Part shown: positions 24,501 to 36,133 of the stretch, piece after piece | Numbering within the stretch: the first letter of the stretch is position 1 | Layout: the number at the start of each line of letters is the position of its first letter | From: Diplosphaera chodatii | Taxonomy: Eukaryota; Chlorophyta; Trebouxiophyceae; Prasiolales; Stichococcaceae | Reading direction: 5' to 3' | Length of the DNA: 64,000 nucleotides | NCBI GenBank assembly: GCA_032358165.1 | Contig: JAALGY010000038.1 | Coordinates: 2,046,001 to 2,110,000, forward strand | Notes under the pieces: generated by a model | Seen by the model: the letters and a program-made list of their open reading frames with translations, nothing else | The model's database searches: none | Told to the model about the DNA's origin: nothing | Translations under genes and position numbers: made by a program

Positions 24501-25728
24501 AAGGTGTACAGCTGGGTGCATGGGGTATGGCAGAGGAATGGAGTGGCGATGGCCACCTTGTTGTAGGCGGCGGCGTAGTGCAGCGGTGTCCAGGAGTTGA
24601 CGCTGCGAACCAGCAGGTCGCACTTGTGCTCCTGCAAACAGCAAGTGTACTGGTCACACAGGTGCTGGATACAAGAGGCTTCCATGGTCACAACAGGCGA
24701 TTGGTCATTGCTGGTACCATCAGAAAACGACATGTACTTCCAGGAGGCATGTTGACCAGGGCGGCTGTGTGAGCTACCCACCGAGACGAGCTCCTCTATG
24801 AGGTCCACATCGCCGCTCATAGCCGCCATGTGCAGCGGCTGCCACGCCATGGTCTGCCGCACGATGGACAGCCCCGGCTTGTTCAGGTTGACGCGCCGCG
24901 CCACGGCCGCCCACGCGGGGGTCTCCTCCGCCACGATGGTCTCCTCACCGTCCGCCTTTGTGGCCACATCCCAGCCCAGGTGCAGGAAGCCCATGAAATC
25001 CTGCGGTCGAAAAGCTACTATCAGCATCCAGCTTGTGTACATGCATGCCCGCATGCTGGCATCGTGGGCCCGTCCAGGTGCGTCAGCAGCTGTCGGCCCC
25101 AGAAATGTTGCCGGGCTGTCCTGCCTCCAGTTGCGCAGCATGCCGGGTGGCAAGGATGGGCGGCTCACCTGCATGCAGCGCTGGCGGGCGACGACGTGCA
25201 GCGGCGTGGCGCCGTGCTCGTCCTTCAGCAGCGCGTTGACCAGCTTCACGATGAGCGTGACCTGGTTCTGCACCGCCGCCAGGTGCACCGGCGTGCAGCC
25301 CAGGATGTCCTTCTGCAGCAGCAGCGCCGGGCCCGCGCGCTCCGTGAGGTGGTCCACGATGTCCAGGTGGCCGCGCATGACCGCGTGGTGCAGCGCGGTC
25401 CGGCCCTCGCTGTCTCGCAGTGTTGCGTCTGCGCCCTGCAGGTCAGGGCGCACCGGAAGGTTTGTGCGGCGCTGCCACGCGTGACTTGACTGTGCTCCGC
25501 AGTCGTGCGGGAAGCGGGTGCCTCGCTTGTGTCAGCTTTGGTCTGACAGCGTGCGTCAGGACAGCCGGATCGAACAGCGCATCGGTAGAGAAGCAGTGGC
25601 ACTGGGACCGCAGCACACACCACCGCACTGCATCTGGATAGCCCGCCCCTCACCTCAGCCAGCAGCCGCTGCACCGCTGCCAGGTCATTGTCCTGTGCTG
25701 CCTGAATGACAGGAGCCGCCTTGGGCAT
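15550..25728 (-). CDS. Large ankyrin-repeat protein with a basic linker and a long Q/P-rich low-complexity tail
   Basis: The start is MPKAAPVIQAAQDND at 25728. About twenty exons join with matching phase. The N-terminal half holds roughly 18 ankyrin repeats (for example TALHHAVMRGHLDIV, TPLHYAAAYNKVAAIRALV, TPLHAAANGGHVTTI, TPLHIAARSGRVDIV). Several repeats are interrupted by introns yet read perfectly once spliced. Two more repeats follow a Gly/Ser/Ala linker near 21.5 kb (TALHLAAGCGDRAMV, TAMHHAAMANKREMM). Then come an acidic helix (EELELEEEG), a very basic run (RDVKKRKKKRRPSR, a possible nuclear signal), a helix near 18.45 kb (EDLDRAIEQAVEAAVGAKYAKK) and about 900 residues rich in Gln, Pro, Ser, Gly and Ala. 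The end is QQEHQLY with TGA at 15550. The architecture recalls ANKHD1/MASK scaffold proteins, but no KH domain is visible. Two introns appear to use GC donors. Confidence 0.8.
17631..17825 (-). repeat. CTG/CAG microsatellites coding for polyglutamine and a polyproline run
   Basis: Uninterrupted CTG runs at about 17632-17658 and 17808-17822 read as Gln tracts on the minus strand. A GGC-rich run between them (about 17668-17695) encodes Pro repeats. They sit in the Q/P-rich tail of the ankyrin gene and are likely length-polymorphic. Confidence 0.8.
23514..23560. other. Inverted-repeat hairpin element inside a long intron
   Basis: ACTATAGAACAG at 23531-23542 is followed by a 3-nt loop and CTGTTC, then a GAG bulge and TATAGT. 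This gives a 12-bp stem with one bulge. A second TATAGT just upstream (23514-23519) could pair with the same ACTATA, so two alternative hairpins are possible. It lies in the roughly 660-nt intron of the ankyrin gene, in a locally AT-rich patch. Confidence 0.5.
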
Positions 25729-26520
25729 GCTGCATCAGAAGACGGAACGTGTGCTCCGCGCAGTGTGATATGCAAGGGGGGCTCCTGCTCCTGGACATAC
25801 CGCCCATATTCAGGCGGACGCAGGACCGAGTGCTGACAAGCTGGATGTGCAGCGTGCCACTGCATGCACACGTTGACCGAGATCACGCGGGCAGAGTGTA
25901 GTACTCAGATTGGGTGTGAACCTGAGGGTTGCTTCAGAGACCCATGCTCCGACCGGTGTCGCAGGAAGCGTATACGGCTCCGTTCGAGGTACTGACACGC
26001 CGGCTGGCCAGCAGAGGCGTCTCGATGCCGAGTGTGCTGTTTGAAGAGCTCTTTCGGCTGCTCGGCGGGGTCACCTGCGTGCCATGCTCACTACCTTCAT
26101 ATCGGCAGCACGCGTGTCATGAAGATACGTAGGAGCACACTGATTGTGGCCGCGCTGCAGCCGATCATCGCTGCTCGGCGATAAGCAAGCGCAGACGTCA
26201 GCTTTTCACGCCCCCTGATGTTGCTGGTACTCCCTACCTGCAAGCTTCGACGCACAGAAGCGCCCAACATTAGATACAACCCACGTATGTCATTGCATAC
26301 AGCAGCAGTCTCGATAGACCGGCAGCGGTGCCACTGGACGATTGATGGTATCTATCCTGTTGTCTGCATATGCGCCGCAGTGTGCCCGTGTGATCAGTGT
26401 TATTTGTGTGCCAGCAATCGGCTCTCGGGAGCCTCATTCTGATCAGGCTCTAGCGATCAAGTGGCTGGGCAGCGTCACGCGCACAAGCGACACACAGTGG
26501 GCCGTCCGCCAGCAGCGGTC
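25729..26520. promoter_or_regulatory. Divergent intergenic region between the ankyrin and TRM61 genes
   Basis: About 790 bp lie between start codons pointing apart, the longest divergent gap seen here. No convincing exon or repeat was found. It presumably holds both promoters. Confidence 0.35.
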
Positions 26521-28017
<1,497 letters not shown>

Positions 28018-28335
28018 TGCAGCAGCCCATGGTCTGTCCTCAGAGCCATTGTGTGATGGTGAATTGGATGCTTCATTGCCCTTGACAGAGTCATGCTGGC
28101 AACAAAACTGCAACTGCCTACGTATCGAGATGTCATGCTATACACTACCGACTGCAGCCAGCACCCAGGTTGGCATTGACAACCCCATGCCATCTCAGCT
28201 GAAGCCCTTGCCACCGCCCTTGCCGGACCCCGCAGTCCGCCGTCGGGGAGGCTTACGGACCGATGCCGCCTTTTCCCGATCCTGTGCAACCTGCCTGCAA
28301 GCATATGGCACATGCAGCGTCCACATGATGTGAAT

Positions 28336-28340
28336 TGTAA
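28336..28340 (+). terminator. Putative TGTAA polyadenylation signal of TRM61
   Basis: TGTAA is the usual chlorophyte poly(A) signal. This copy lies about 320 nt after the TRM61 stop, a normal 3' UTR length for green algae. Most other genes here lack an obvious copy, so the evidence is modest. Confidence 0.35.
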
Positions 28341-28436
28341 TCAACCAATATGTTTGGCTTGATTGCCATTGGTCGTCTCTTTGCCCATCACGCCAGCACC
28401 TCAGTCAGCAGCCCTTCAGCCGGGCTCCCTAGGGGT

Positions 28437-29227
28437 TCACCTCTGTGCCTCAGCAGACTCGAAGGCTTCGCGGTCCTTCTTCTCCGCTCTGTCATCCAGC
28501 CAGCCTGTGAGTGCCAGGTACGCAACCTGCAGGGGCGAAAACACCCATGGTGTGATGTCGCAACTTGCAGGTTGCAGGATTTGAGTCCTACGGTCCTACG
28601 GGGTTGCTGATGATTACGAGTGAAAGCTCGAGTGTCCTGCGAGGCCTAGGGTCAAGTCGCACCCCCAGTGTCACAACCGATAGCACTGTGATGGCGAAGT
28701 AGAAGAGCACGGTAATCACAGGATCATCCGGCGCTGCATTCGTCAGCGTGATCAAGGAGCTCGACGCCGAGTCTGCCGCTGCTGCTGCCTCTGCCTGCGC
28801 GCCAGCCGCGGGGCCTGCTGGAAGGATGGGATCGTCCGCACGCGCCGGCGAAGCAAGTGCTATCTGCAGGGCGGCTGGTGTTAGCACACCTGCAGATGAT
28901 GCCAACGTTGATGGCCCACGCAGTCATATAGAATAGATGTACGATGACGCTGTGCTGGCGCGCTGTACATGCCACACATTTTCAAGTCGGAAGATGCTGA
29001 TACATTACAACCGCGTCTTGCGGGCTACCTGCAAGCAAAGGCGCTGGCTGCCGTTCACAGCTGCTGCCGACGCTGCCAGCTGTATTGTGCCGATGCGAGG
29101 CATAGACTGCATGCCCTGACCTCGCAGGGGCATGGGCTGCTGATCTGCAGGGTGCCCAGCGGCATGGCGGCGGCGGGAGTGGCAGCCCGCACCCAGAGAT
29201 GTTCACACCTAGCTTGGGCGGTAGCAT
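28437..29227 (-). CDS. Small thylakoid membrane protein with a bipartite plastid leader, family unknown
   Basis: Three exons (29227-29029, 28889-28663, 28526-28437) join to 171 residues. The first 70 residues are Arg/Ser/Ala/Pro-rich, as in transit peptides. A lumen-type cleavage region (ALQIALASPARADDP) follows. The mature part has an Ala-rich stretch, one clear membrane segment (VITVLFYFAITVLSVVTLG) continuing into VAYLALTGWLDD, and a charged tail (RAEKKDREAFESAEAQR). Length and layout fit small nucleus-encoded thylakoid proteins or photosystem/NDH accessory subunits, but I do not recognise the family. The gene is divergent from chlorophyllase, with 276 bp between the starts. Confidence 0.7.
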
Positions 29228-29503
29228 AATGCTACGAAGTGCCAGATGCTGTGGTATACGACCAAAACGCGAACAGCTTGCGCGCAGACGATTGCTCAAC
29301 AGCAATAAGCAAATGATCAGGCCAGGCTGACCAGCATGATCCTGAGCTGGCAGCCAGCGGGAAGTGGGCAGTGTCGAAAGCCTGAGCGTCCGTCGCGCAC
29401 GGTGTCAGTTGCAACACGACTCGGGTGCCAGATTGCATGACACAACTGATACTATATGCTTTGATTCTGACTGTGATGTGTGGCTGAGCAGCCGCTGAAG
29501 TGC

Positions 29504-31579
29504 ATGCCTGCTTTTGGCAAAGGTCCCATGCATTGGGCAAACCTCGAGAGGAGTGTGATCGCTGCGCTTTGGCTTTCTGCTGCTGGTCTTGCATGTGCTG
29601 CATTTCGCACTCGTCAAATTGACATGGGCAGCGAGGCAGATTCGGGCGCCGCTGCACGATATGCTAAGGCAGGGCCATGCCGCATCGCCTCTCGGCGCAA
29701 TATCAGGCTGCAGGGCAGCACCAACGCGCAGAACGGATCAGGCGAATCAGCAGCTTCCAGTCAGAACTTCACGGTGCACTTGACTGTCACGCGGCCAATG
29801 GGTGGTGGCGGTGCCGATCACCAGGCGCCATTTCCTGTTGTGATCTTCCTGAATGGCTTTCAGGTACATGTCGCGGGGTGGAAGCCGACCAATAGTGGCG
29901 ATACTCTCAGCATGTTGCGAATGTGTTGGCTGCGGGCCCTTGCAACAATTGATGTCTGGTATGCAGATGCGGTCCTCCTTCTACCGTGCGTATGCCACTC
30001 GCTTGGCATCGTGGGGCTATGTGTGCGTCCAGTACGATGACCCTCTGCTGAAGATCATAGATGATGCCACAGAGGTGAGAGTTACAAGGGCCCATGCACC
30101 CCCACAGCACGTTACTTGTCTGCACTCGCCAGGCTGGCTTCTGCATGGGTTACTCACAGCCCTTCTCTTCTGCATGTCTGCTGCAGCTGCAGTACTTTGA
30201 TCCGCTGCTCGACTGGCTGCGAAAGGAGCATCAAGCGCCCAGTGGGTTTCTGCACGGCGCCCTGGATCTTGGCAAGCTGGCTGTTGCCGGACACAGCCGT
30301 GGCGGCAAGCTGGCAGCACTGCTGTATGCTGGTGAGGACGCATCCGGCGCTGTAGTGGCAAACGATACTCATGCACTTGTGGTGGTTGCAAACCAAGGCC
30401 CGCGCAGCTGCCGATATGACGCTGATTCCCAGGTTGCGCAAAACTGCAGAGCGCCCCGACGTAAAAGCCGGATTCCTTGTAGACCCTGTGGACAACACAA
30501 GTGAGCGACACACTGCATATGCGGCGGCTGCATTTGGAAGCCAAGCTGGACTCTCATTTACTGAACAGCTATGCTGAGGACGCCTGGCGTGCTCGCTTGT
30601 CGTACATGAAACTTGATGCCTATCGTCAAGGCGAACCTCGGAGTCTCGCAGGCCAGACGCCCGAGAGCGCTCGCTACCCTAGTGCCATCAGGGCGTTGCA
30701 CAGAGCAGACCTACCGTTTGCAATGCTGGGTTCCAGCGTCACGGGCCGCTGCAACCCTAAGGGCAGCAACTACAAGGTATGGCTGTCCCCTCAGGCACCT
30801 GTCTTACCAGTGATAGCATGCAAGCCAGCGTGGTCATCTTTTGAGATGGACTGGTCATGCACTGATGTACAGGCCTTCTACGATGTGGCCGCTGCCGGCA
30901 GTTGGCAGGCGATTATCGAGGGGAGTGGACACATGCAGTTCTTGACAGCAGGTGAGCACATGCCAGCGGTGATCTGCCTTGCAAGTGAGGTGGTGGAGTC
31001 CCAAAGCTCGTTTTCGCTCAGTATAAGCCTGTGGGCACAGGCCGCCTGTTGGATCCTGTCTTTCGGCTATTGTGTCCCGGCGGCAGCACCAGTGCAAAGC
31101 AGGTGTGGGCATTAGGCTTGACGGTTGAGAGTCTCATGCTGAGAGCTGCCACTTCATCATGTTGGCACCCTACCTGCTCAGGCACCAGTGAACATGTCGA
31201 CCAAGGTGTCTGAAGTGCAGCTGCATCGCTTGCAGGTGCAAAGTTTGGCTCTTCCGGTGGTGGTGGCATGGATGGAGCTGCAATTCCGTCGTCTACCGGT
31301 ACCGACACAGTTCTGTAACCAACATGCTCGTGCAGTGTGTTGTCAAACGGCATGATCTGGCCAGATGTCCAAGGCAGCATGCATCTGTGTGCTCACCTAC
31401 AGGGCTTGCAACAAGAGTTCCGGCGGTGGCTCGAGCAGCAAGTTGCCTCCGACGACATTGTCTTTTCAGCCAAGGGCCCTGCTAGGCCCTCAGGCTCATC
31501 GTCTATGAATGCATCAGCAGAGCAACACGCAGCCGAAGCAGTCGAGCAGAGGAACAAAGAGGAGTCGCTTGTGGCCTGA
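29504..31579 (+). CDS. CLH: Chlorophyllase (chlorophyll to chlorophyllide plus phytol)
   Basis: Exons 29504-29863, 29967-30074, about 30187-30331, 30450-30500, 30652-30776, 30873-30951 and from 31235 join in frame. The enzyme has an alpha/beta-hydrolase core: FPVVIFLNGFQ, SFYRAYATRLASWGYVCVQYD, the lipase signature GHSRGGK with the nucleophile Ser, AGFLVDPVD with the likely Asp, and IIEGSGHMQF with the likely His. GSSVTGRCNPKGSNYKAFYD is typical of chlorophyllases. The N-terminus has a hydrophobic stretch (VIAALWLSAAGLACA) that may be a signal or transit segment. The 3' end is not settled: the frame stops at 31316, but an exon at 31404-31579 (GLQQEFRRWLEQQV) looks like the family's C-terminal helix. 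ATG 29528 is an alternative start. Confidence 0.85.
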
Positions 31580-31901
31580 GAACGTATGCTATGCCGTTGG
31601 CAACCGTGTGATTGTCGAGGGAACACCAACAGTGTCGGCACTATGTTAAATTGAACTCACACCATCAGCCACCGGTCATTTGAGATGTGTGCGCTTATCA
31701 AACCCTCTCACAATAGAACCCAGACTACATGCATTGCACTTGTTAGCAGACCACTAGCCTTCCTCCTATTTCATCGAGTATCGTCCTTGACCTGGGGACA
31801 GAAAGTGGAACAAGCATATGACCTCCGTGGCATCTGCGAAACTGGTTTGCAAGCAATGCGGACACGTGCACAACGGTACAATGAGGTTGGGCAGACTCAG
31901 G

Positions 31902-33522
31902 CTATGCAATGCAAATTTGCAGGAGTCTTACTGTTTCGAATCTAGTAGGTGTGTCGAGGATGCCCATGCACCAGACGCCGAAGCCAAGCGCCACCAGCAG
32001 CGTGAACAACAGCATGGCTGCACCAAGCACACGTTACCATACATCGGATCAGCATGGTCAGAGCTAGCGGGAAACTGTGAAACATCAGCACGCGCAAGCG
32101 ACCGGCCAGGGAGACGCTCGGCTTGTGTGCTATACCTACACAAAGACAAACAGGCTCGGCCGTCAACCAACCGAAACACACATCCGCCAACATGCGCACC
32201 TGCTTCCAGCTGCTTGACCTGCGTCTGGCACTTCGCATCGCACACGAGGTGGCCCGGCCCCGGCGCCGGCGCTGGCGCAGGCGCCTTGACCGCATTCTTC
32301 TTGGCACTCCTCGCCAGCAGCGTGCGGTGCGGGCCGCTGGCGCTGACCTGTAGCCAGTCGCATGTGTTGGCGTTGGCATGTACAGGCTTAGTCGCACAGT
32401 GTGCAGGATTGCGTGTGTGCATCACATCGGGAGGTACATATGTGCTTCCACATGGTGTCCGCCAAGCCGCAACATGCTGGCTGGTACTCCACAGCAGTGC
32501 GGGCTCCAACCCACCTCGGGCTCAGAGGCATACACAAAGAGGTGACGCTTGCTGGCGACTGCTGAACGCAGCGCGCCCAGCGTGGCGGCCTCGTCTGCCA
32601 GGCTGTCCTCAGGCGAGGCGCACGCCAGCACCACTACAGGGCCGCCAGAGGCGCTGCTCAGTTCCGGCAGGGGGTGGCCCCGCAGCGGCGCCTGAGCGCC
32701 GCCCTCGCAGCTGCCAATGCGGTGCACAGCAGAAGCAGCGCTGACGGCCTCGGACAGCCTCTCCTGCAGGCTGTCAGTGCCCTGCAGACACAAGCAGGTC
32801 CATACAGTCTGCTGCAATGACAACTGCCCACTGACCAGCCATCTATGATCACTGTGGCACTCATCCATTCGCAGCACTCCCCAATCCACAATCAGCGTTA
32901 GTTCCCAGCTCACCTCGTGGTGCATGTATGGCATCGAGACAGAGGCAGGCGCTGCCTCCAGTGCCTCCTCCAAATGGGTCAGCCGGCCAAAGCTCGTGGC
33001 ATCAACCTGCCACCCGCAGAAGCTATCGGGAGTGAAGCTCACAAGACGCCAACTGGAAATGGTAGCAAGCAGGCTGCTATACATTGTTCGAAAGTGCTGA
33101 CCTTGCTGCCAAGGAAGACAACCACAACTTCAGGTTGGGCGCTTGCAGGGCGGAACCACCGGTCAGCTCCTGCTGCCACATCCCCACCCACAAGCACGCC
33201 GCGAAGAAGCGAGTCCAACAGGTCTGTTGACTCAGTCTGCAGCAGCATGCACTCGGCACGATTGAGGAATGGTGCCAATTCCGTTGCGAAGGCAAGCACA
33301 GAGGGCAGGCATATGCACAACACGTCCGGCAGCACCACGCAGCCAGCACCAGATGAGCGCTGGATACTGAGTACGGCTCACCTGATAAGATACACGGCGG
33401 GTGGACGGCCCCGTTTGTATCAATTCACTGGACCCCCATGTGAACACTGCTGACCGAGTGCTGCTGCACGTGCACGACGCTGCACACAGCAGCCCAAGCA
33501 GCAGCAGGCATATAATGCGCAT
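31902..33522 (-). CDS. Type I membrane protein similar to V-ATPase accessory subunit Ac45/VOA1/BIG1
   Basis: Six exons (33522-33382, 33236-33102, 33006-32914, 32781-32515, 32347-32200, 32017-31902) join to 299 residues. A strong signal peptide (MRIICLLLLGLLCAASC) is followed by a lumenal domain with VFTWGSSEL, DLLDSLLRGVLVGG and PEVVVVFLGSK. The C-terminus has a single membrane helix (AMLLFTLLVALGFGVWCMGIL) and a short cytosolic tail with DTPTRFE. The TPTRFE-like tail after the last helix is typical of plant BIG1-like and Ac45-like proteins, which assist V-ATPase assembly in the secretory pathway. Overall similarity is otherwise low, so the family call is moderate, while the topology is clear. 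Confidence 0.68.
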
Positions 33523-33931
33523 AGCTGATGCTGGTCGGTTAGCAGAAGCGCACACAAGCTGCCGGTCAGACAGCGTGTAGGTCTAGACGATGGTGCAGCA
33601 AGCTGTGACCGAATTACATCCAGCTGTCAAAAGTTGCCCAGCTGCACATGGATCGCATCTGCAACTGATCAGCACCACAAGGCGTGCAACTATTGTGGCA
33701 CGCTTGGCACCCGCGGCCATCTCGCTGTGCAATCATCTGCCTACTGAAGTCACCGATCAATATCTAGGTAGCCCCAATATGGATCGGAAAGGCAGGAAAA
33801 GGGGAGGGCAATCGGAAGCACTTGCATATCAGCTTCCAGCTGATCATGGAGCAACCTGGCATGCGTGCCAGGTGCAGCGGGCGTCAGACGCATGTTGCTG
33901 CATCGTTAAGATCTAGATCCGTGCTCAAGTC
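33523..33931. promoter_or_regulatory. Divergent promoter region between the Ac45-like and FKBP genes
   Basis: 409 bp separate two start codons pointing apart. There is no coding exon. A GC-poor patch near 33750-33790 is visible, but no known motif was identified. Confidence 0.35.
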
Positions 33932-35553
33932 ATGGTGCAGCAGATGGTGCTGGTTGGCAGCTTGGCGACGCCGCATTTGCTGCCTATTCGACCATGCAAG
34001 ACACCATTCCGTAGGCAACATAGGGCTCATGTTCGCTGCTCGAGCGTAGCCAAGGACGAGGGTACACTGATCTACCACCTGGCTGAACCATCGGATCCCT
34101 CCTTGAGTCCTGTACGTTGATGTCGAACACAACAAACATGGACATGGCACACCTCCGCATCCCTGCACAGGCGTGCCGGTGGATCCATCGGCACAGAGTC
34201 GGCGTCACGTTCTGGGACGTGCAGCGATGGCAGCAGCGGCTGCTGCTATGGGATTTGACGCTCAGGGGGCCCAGGCAATCGGCTTCAAGAAGGTGAAGCT
34301 CTTGTGTGCATGCACACCCGTCGCCATGGGTCGCCTCTTGTCCCACAAACAAGGTCTGCAGCAAGATGAACGCTACACAAGGTTCACGAAGTGAAAGTGC
34401 AGGATATGAAGAAGGGACGGCGGGTGAACGTACCCGAGAGCGAGTTCAAAGAGGCCGGCGATGGGCTGAAGTGCATGCACAACACTCAACTGGTCCCGCA
34501 CTCATGCTCTCTGATGTCCTGCCATGCACAGCAGGTCTGCCCCAACCAATCCTGTTGCTGCGTGGTGACCTTGGCGCCAACATGTTTGCTCGGGCAACGC
34601 AGGTACTATGACGTGAAGGTGGGTGGCGGCCAGGCTGCGAAGGTGGGCGACCGGGTGGCGGTGCACTATGAGGCTCGCTGGCGCGGCATCACCTTCATGA
34701 CGTCCAGGTCAGGACCCAAGGCACGGCTGCTAGTATACCTGATGCGTCCCAAGGCTTTGGCCATCCTCAGCACTTCGGCACTCGGCGTGCTGCACAAGGC
34801 ATCCAGGAGGTTGGCTGCACTTCTGCAGGCAGGGGATGGGCGTGACTGGCGGGTCTCCAATTGGGTTTGATGTGGTGTGCAGCCTACATGCATGAAACGA
34901 CTCCTGCATGCAACGTTGTCTTGCCACATGGGCCTGGCACTGCACGCTGTTAGAAATTCTGCAGAGCAACGCTGGCTGACTGTTGTTATGGTTGAATCCC
35001 AGGGTGCACCTGCAGAATACAGCACGCTGAAGGGGCTGGATCTGGTGAGCTTCGCACCCCCCACTTGGCTGCACAGGCTTCGAGTTTCGCACGTGGTCCG
35101 TCTGTTCATCGCACCAAGTGACCACTTGTAAGCTGCTTCGCGATTCGTTGCCTTGTCGACAGCCCGACGATTGGCTGCAGGGGGTGCGAGGCATGAAGGT
35201 TGGTGGGCAGCGGAAGCTCATTGTACCACCCAACCTGGTAAGCTACATGCTTGTCATCTCTGTGTCGCTTGATGCACAACTTGTCGACGCCGGCATCATC
35301 TGCATGGCATGGTAATCAAGTAAGAACCAAAAGAAGCGTGCACAGAAACAGCAGCGTTTGACATGGCTCCTGCACCCTGCACATATGGATCGTCGAAAAT
35401 GCATAAGCAACGATGATTTTGCACACGTTGCAGGCATATGGATCGCAAGGCATTGGCGAGATACCACCCGATGCCACATTGACGCTGGAAGTTGAGCTGC
35501 TCAGCATCAAGAACTCGCCATTCGGCTCGCGAGTGAAGGTTGTCGAGGGCTGA
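33932..35553 (+). CDS. FKBP-type peptidyl-prolyl isomerase of the thylakoid lumen
   Basis: Eight exons (33932-34061, 34171-34292, 34403-34470, 34603-34707, 34829-34874, 35003-35044, 35181-35237, 35434-35553) join to 229 residues. The leader is bipartite: an Arg/Ser-rich transit part, then twin arginines (SRRHVLGRAAM), a hydrophobic Ala run and an AQA cleavage site, as for Tat-imported lumen proteins. The mature part opens with IGFKKDMKKGRRVNVPE. It then shows the FKBP fold: KYYDVKVGGG, DRVAVHYEARW, PIGFDVG, LKGLDLGVRGMKVGGQRKLIVPP, LAYGSQG, IPPDATLTLEVELL. It is divergent from the Ac45-like gene. Role: prolyl isomerisation or chaperoning of lumenal and photosynthetic proteins. Confidence 0.92.
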
Positions 35554-36133
35554 GCGCATGTGACCCCGCACCGTTCTGGTGATTTGTGCGCCCAGCTCAC
35601 CATGTGCTCAGCCCAACGTGGGGTGTGCTCTGGGTCAGCTGATTCGCATCTTGTACTGTTGTGGTTTCAGTCAACAAACTGGTATTTGACAATGTACTAT
35701 CCCTGATTGCCACTTTATTGCTATGCTACATAGCACTGCAATAAGAACCCGGATGCATGGGCTTACAACACCACGTGACAGCTCCTGGACACCAGCATGC
35801 CGTGAAACCCATTGCAATAGATGCATGGTGCTGTTTGCCAGAGCAGTGCACACGATTGCAGTCATGGTGTCCAACTGATCCAATATCAAATCCCAAGCCC
35901 TCTGAAACACGAACAATGCATGGCGGGGTCGCCTGATGTGGCCAGATTCAATCACACAATACCAAGCGAAGGCGCATCCAAGCCTACGGTATATACCACT
36001 CAGTGTGCTTGCCTGTGCTGATGCCCACAGCCAATGTGCCCGCACAGCAATGCTTTTTGGCCTGCCTTTCGGCCACCAGTCGGGCACGTTGGTGCTTATC
36101 TGGATATACCCACATAGTCAGCTGTTGTGCTGT
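35554..36133. other. Convergent 3' region with no gene seen
   Basis: 580 bp between the FKBP stop and the hydrolase stop. It is somewhat AT-richer than its surroundings and holds no exon with convincing composition. Confidence 0.4.
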
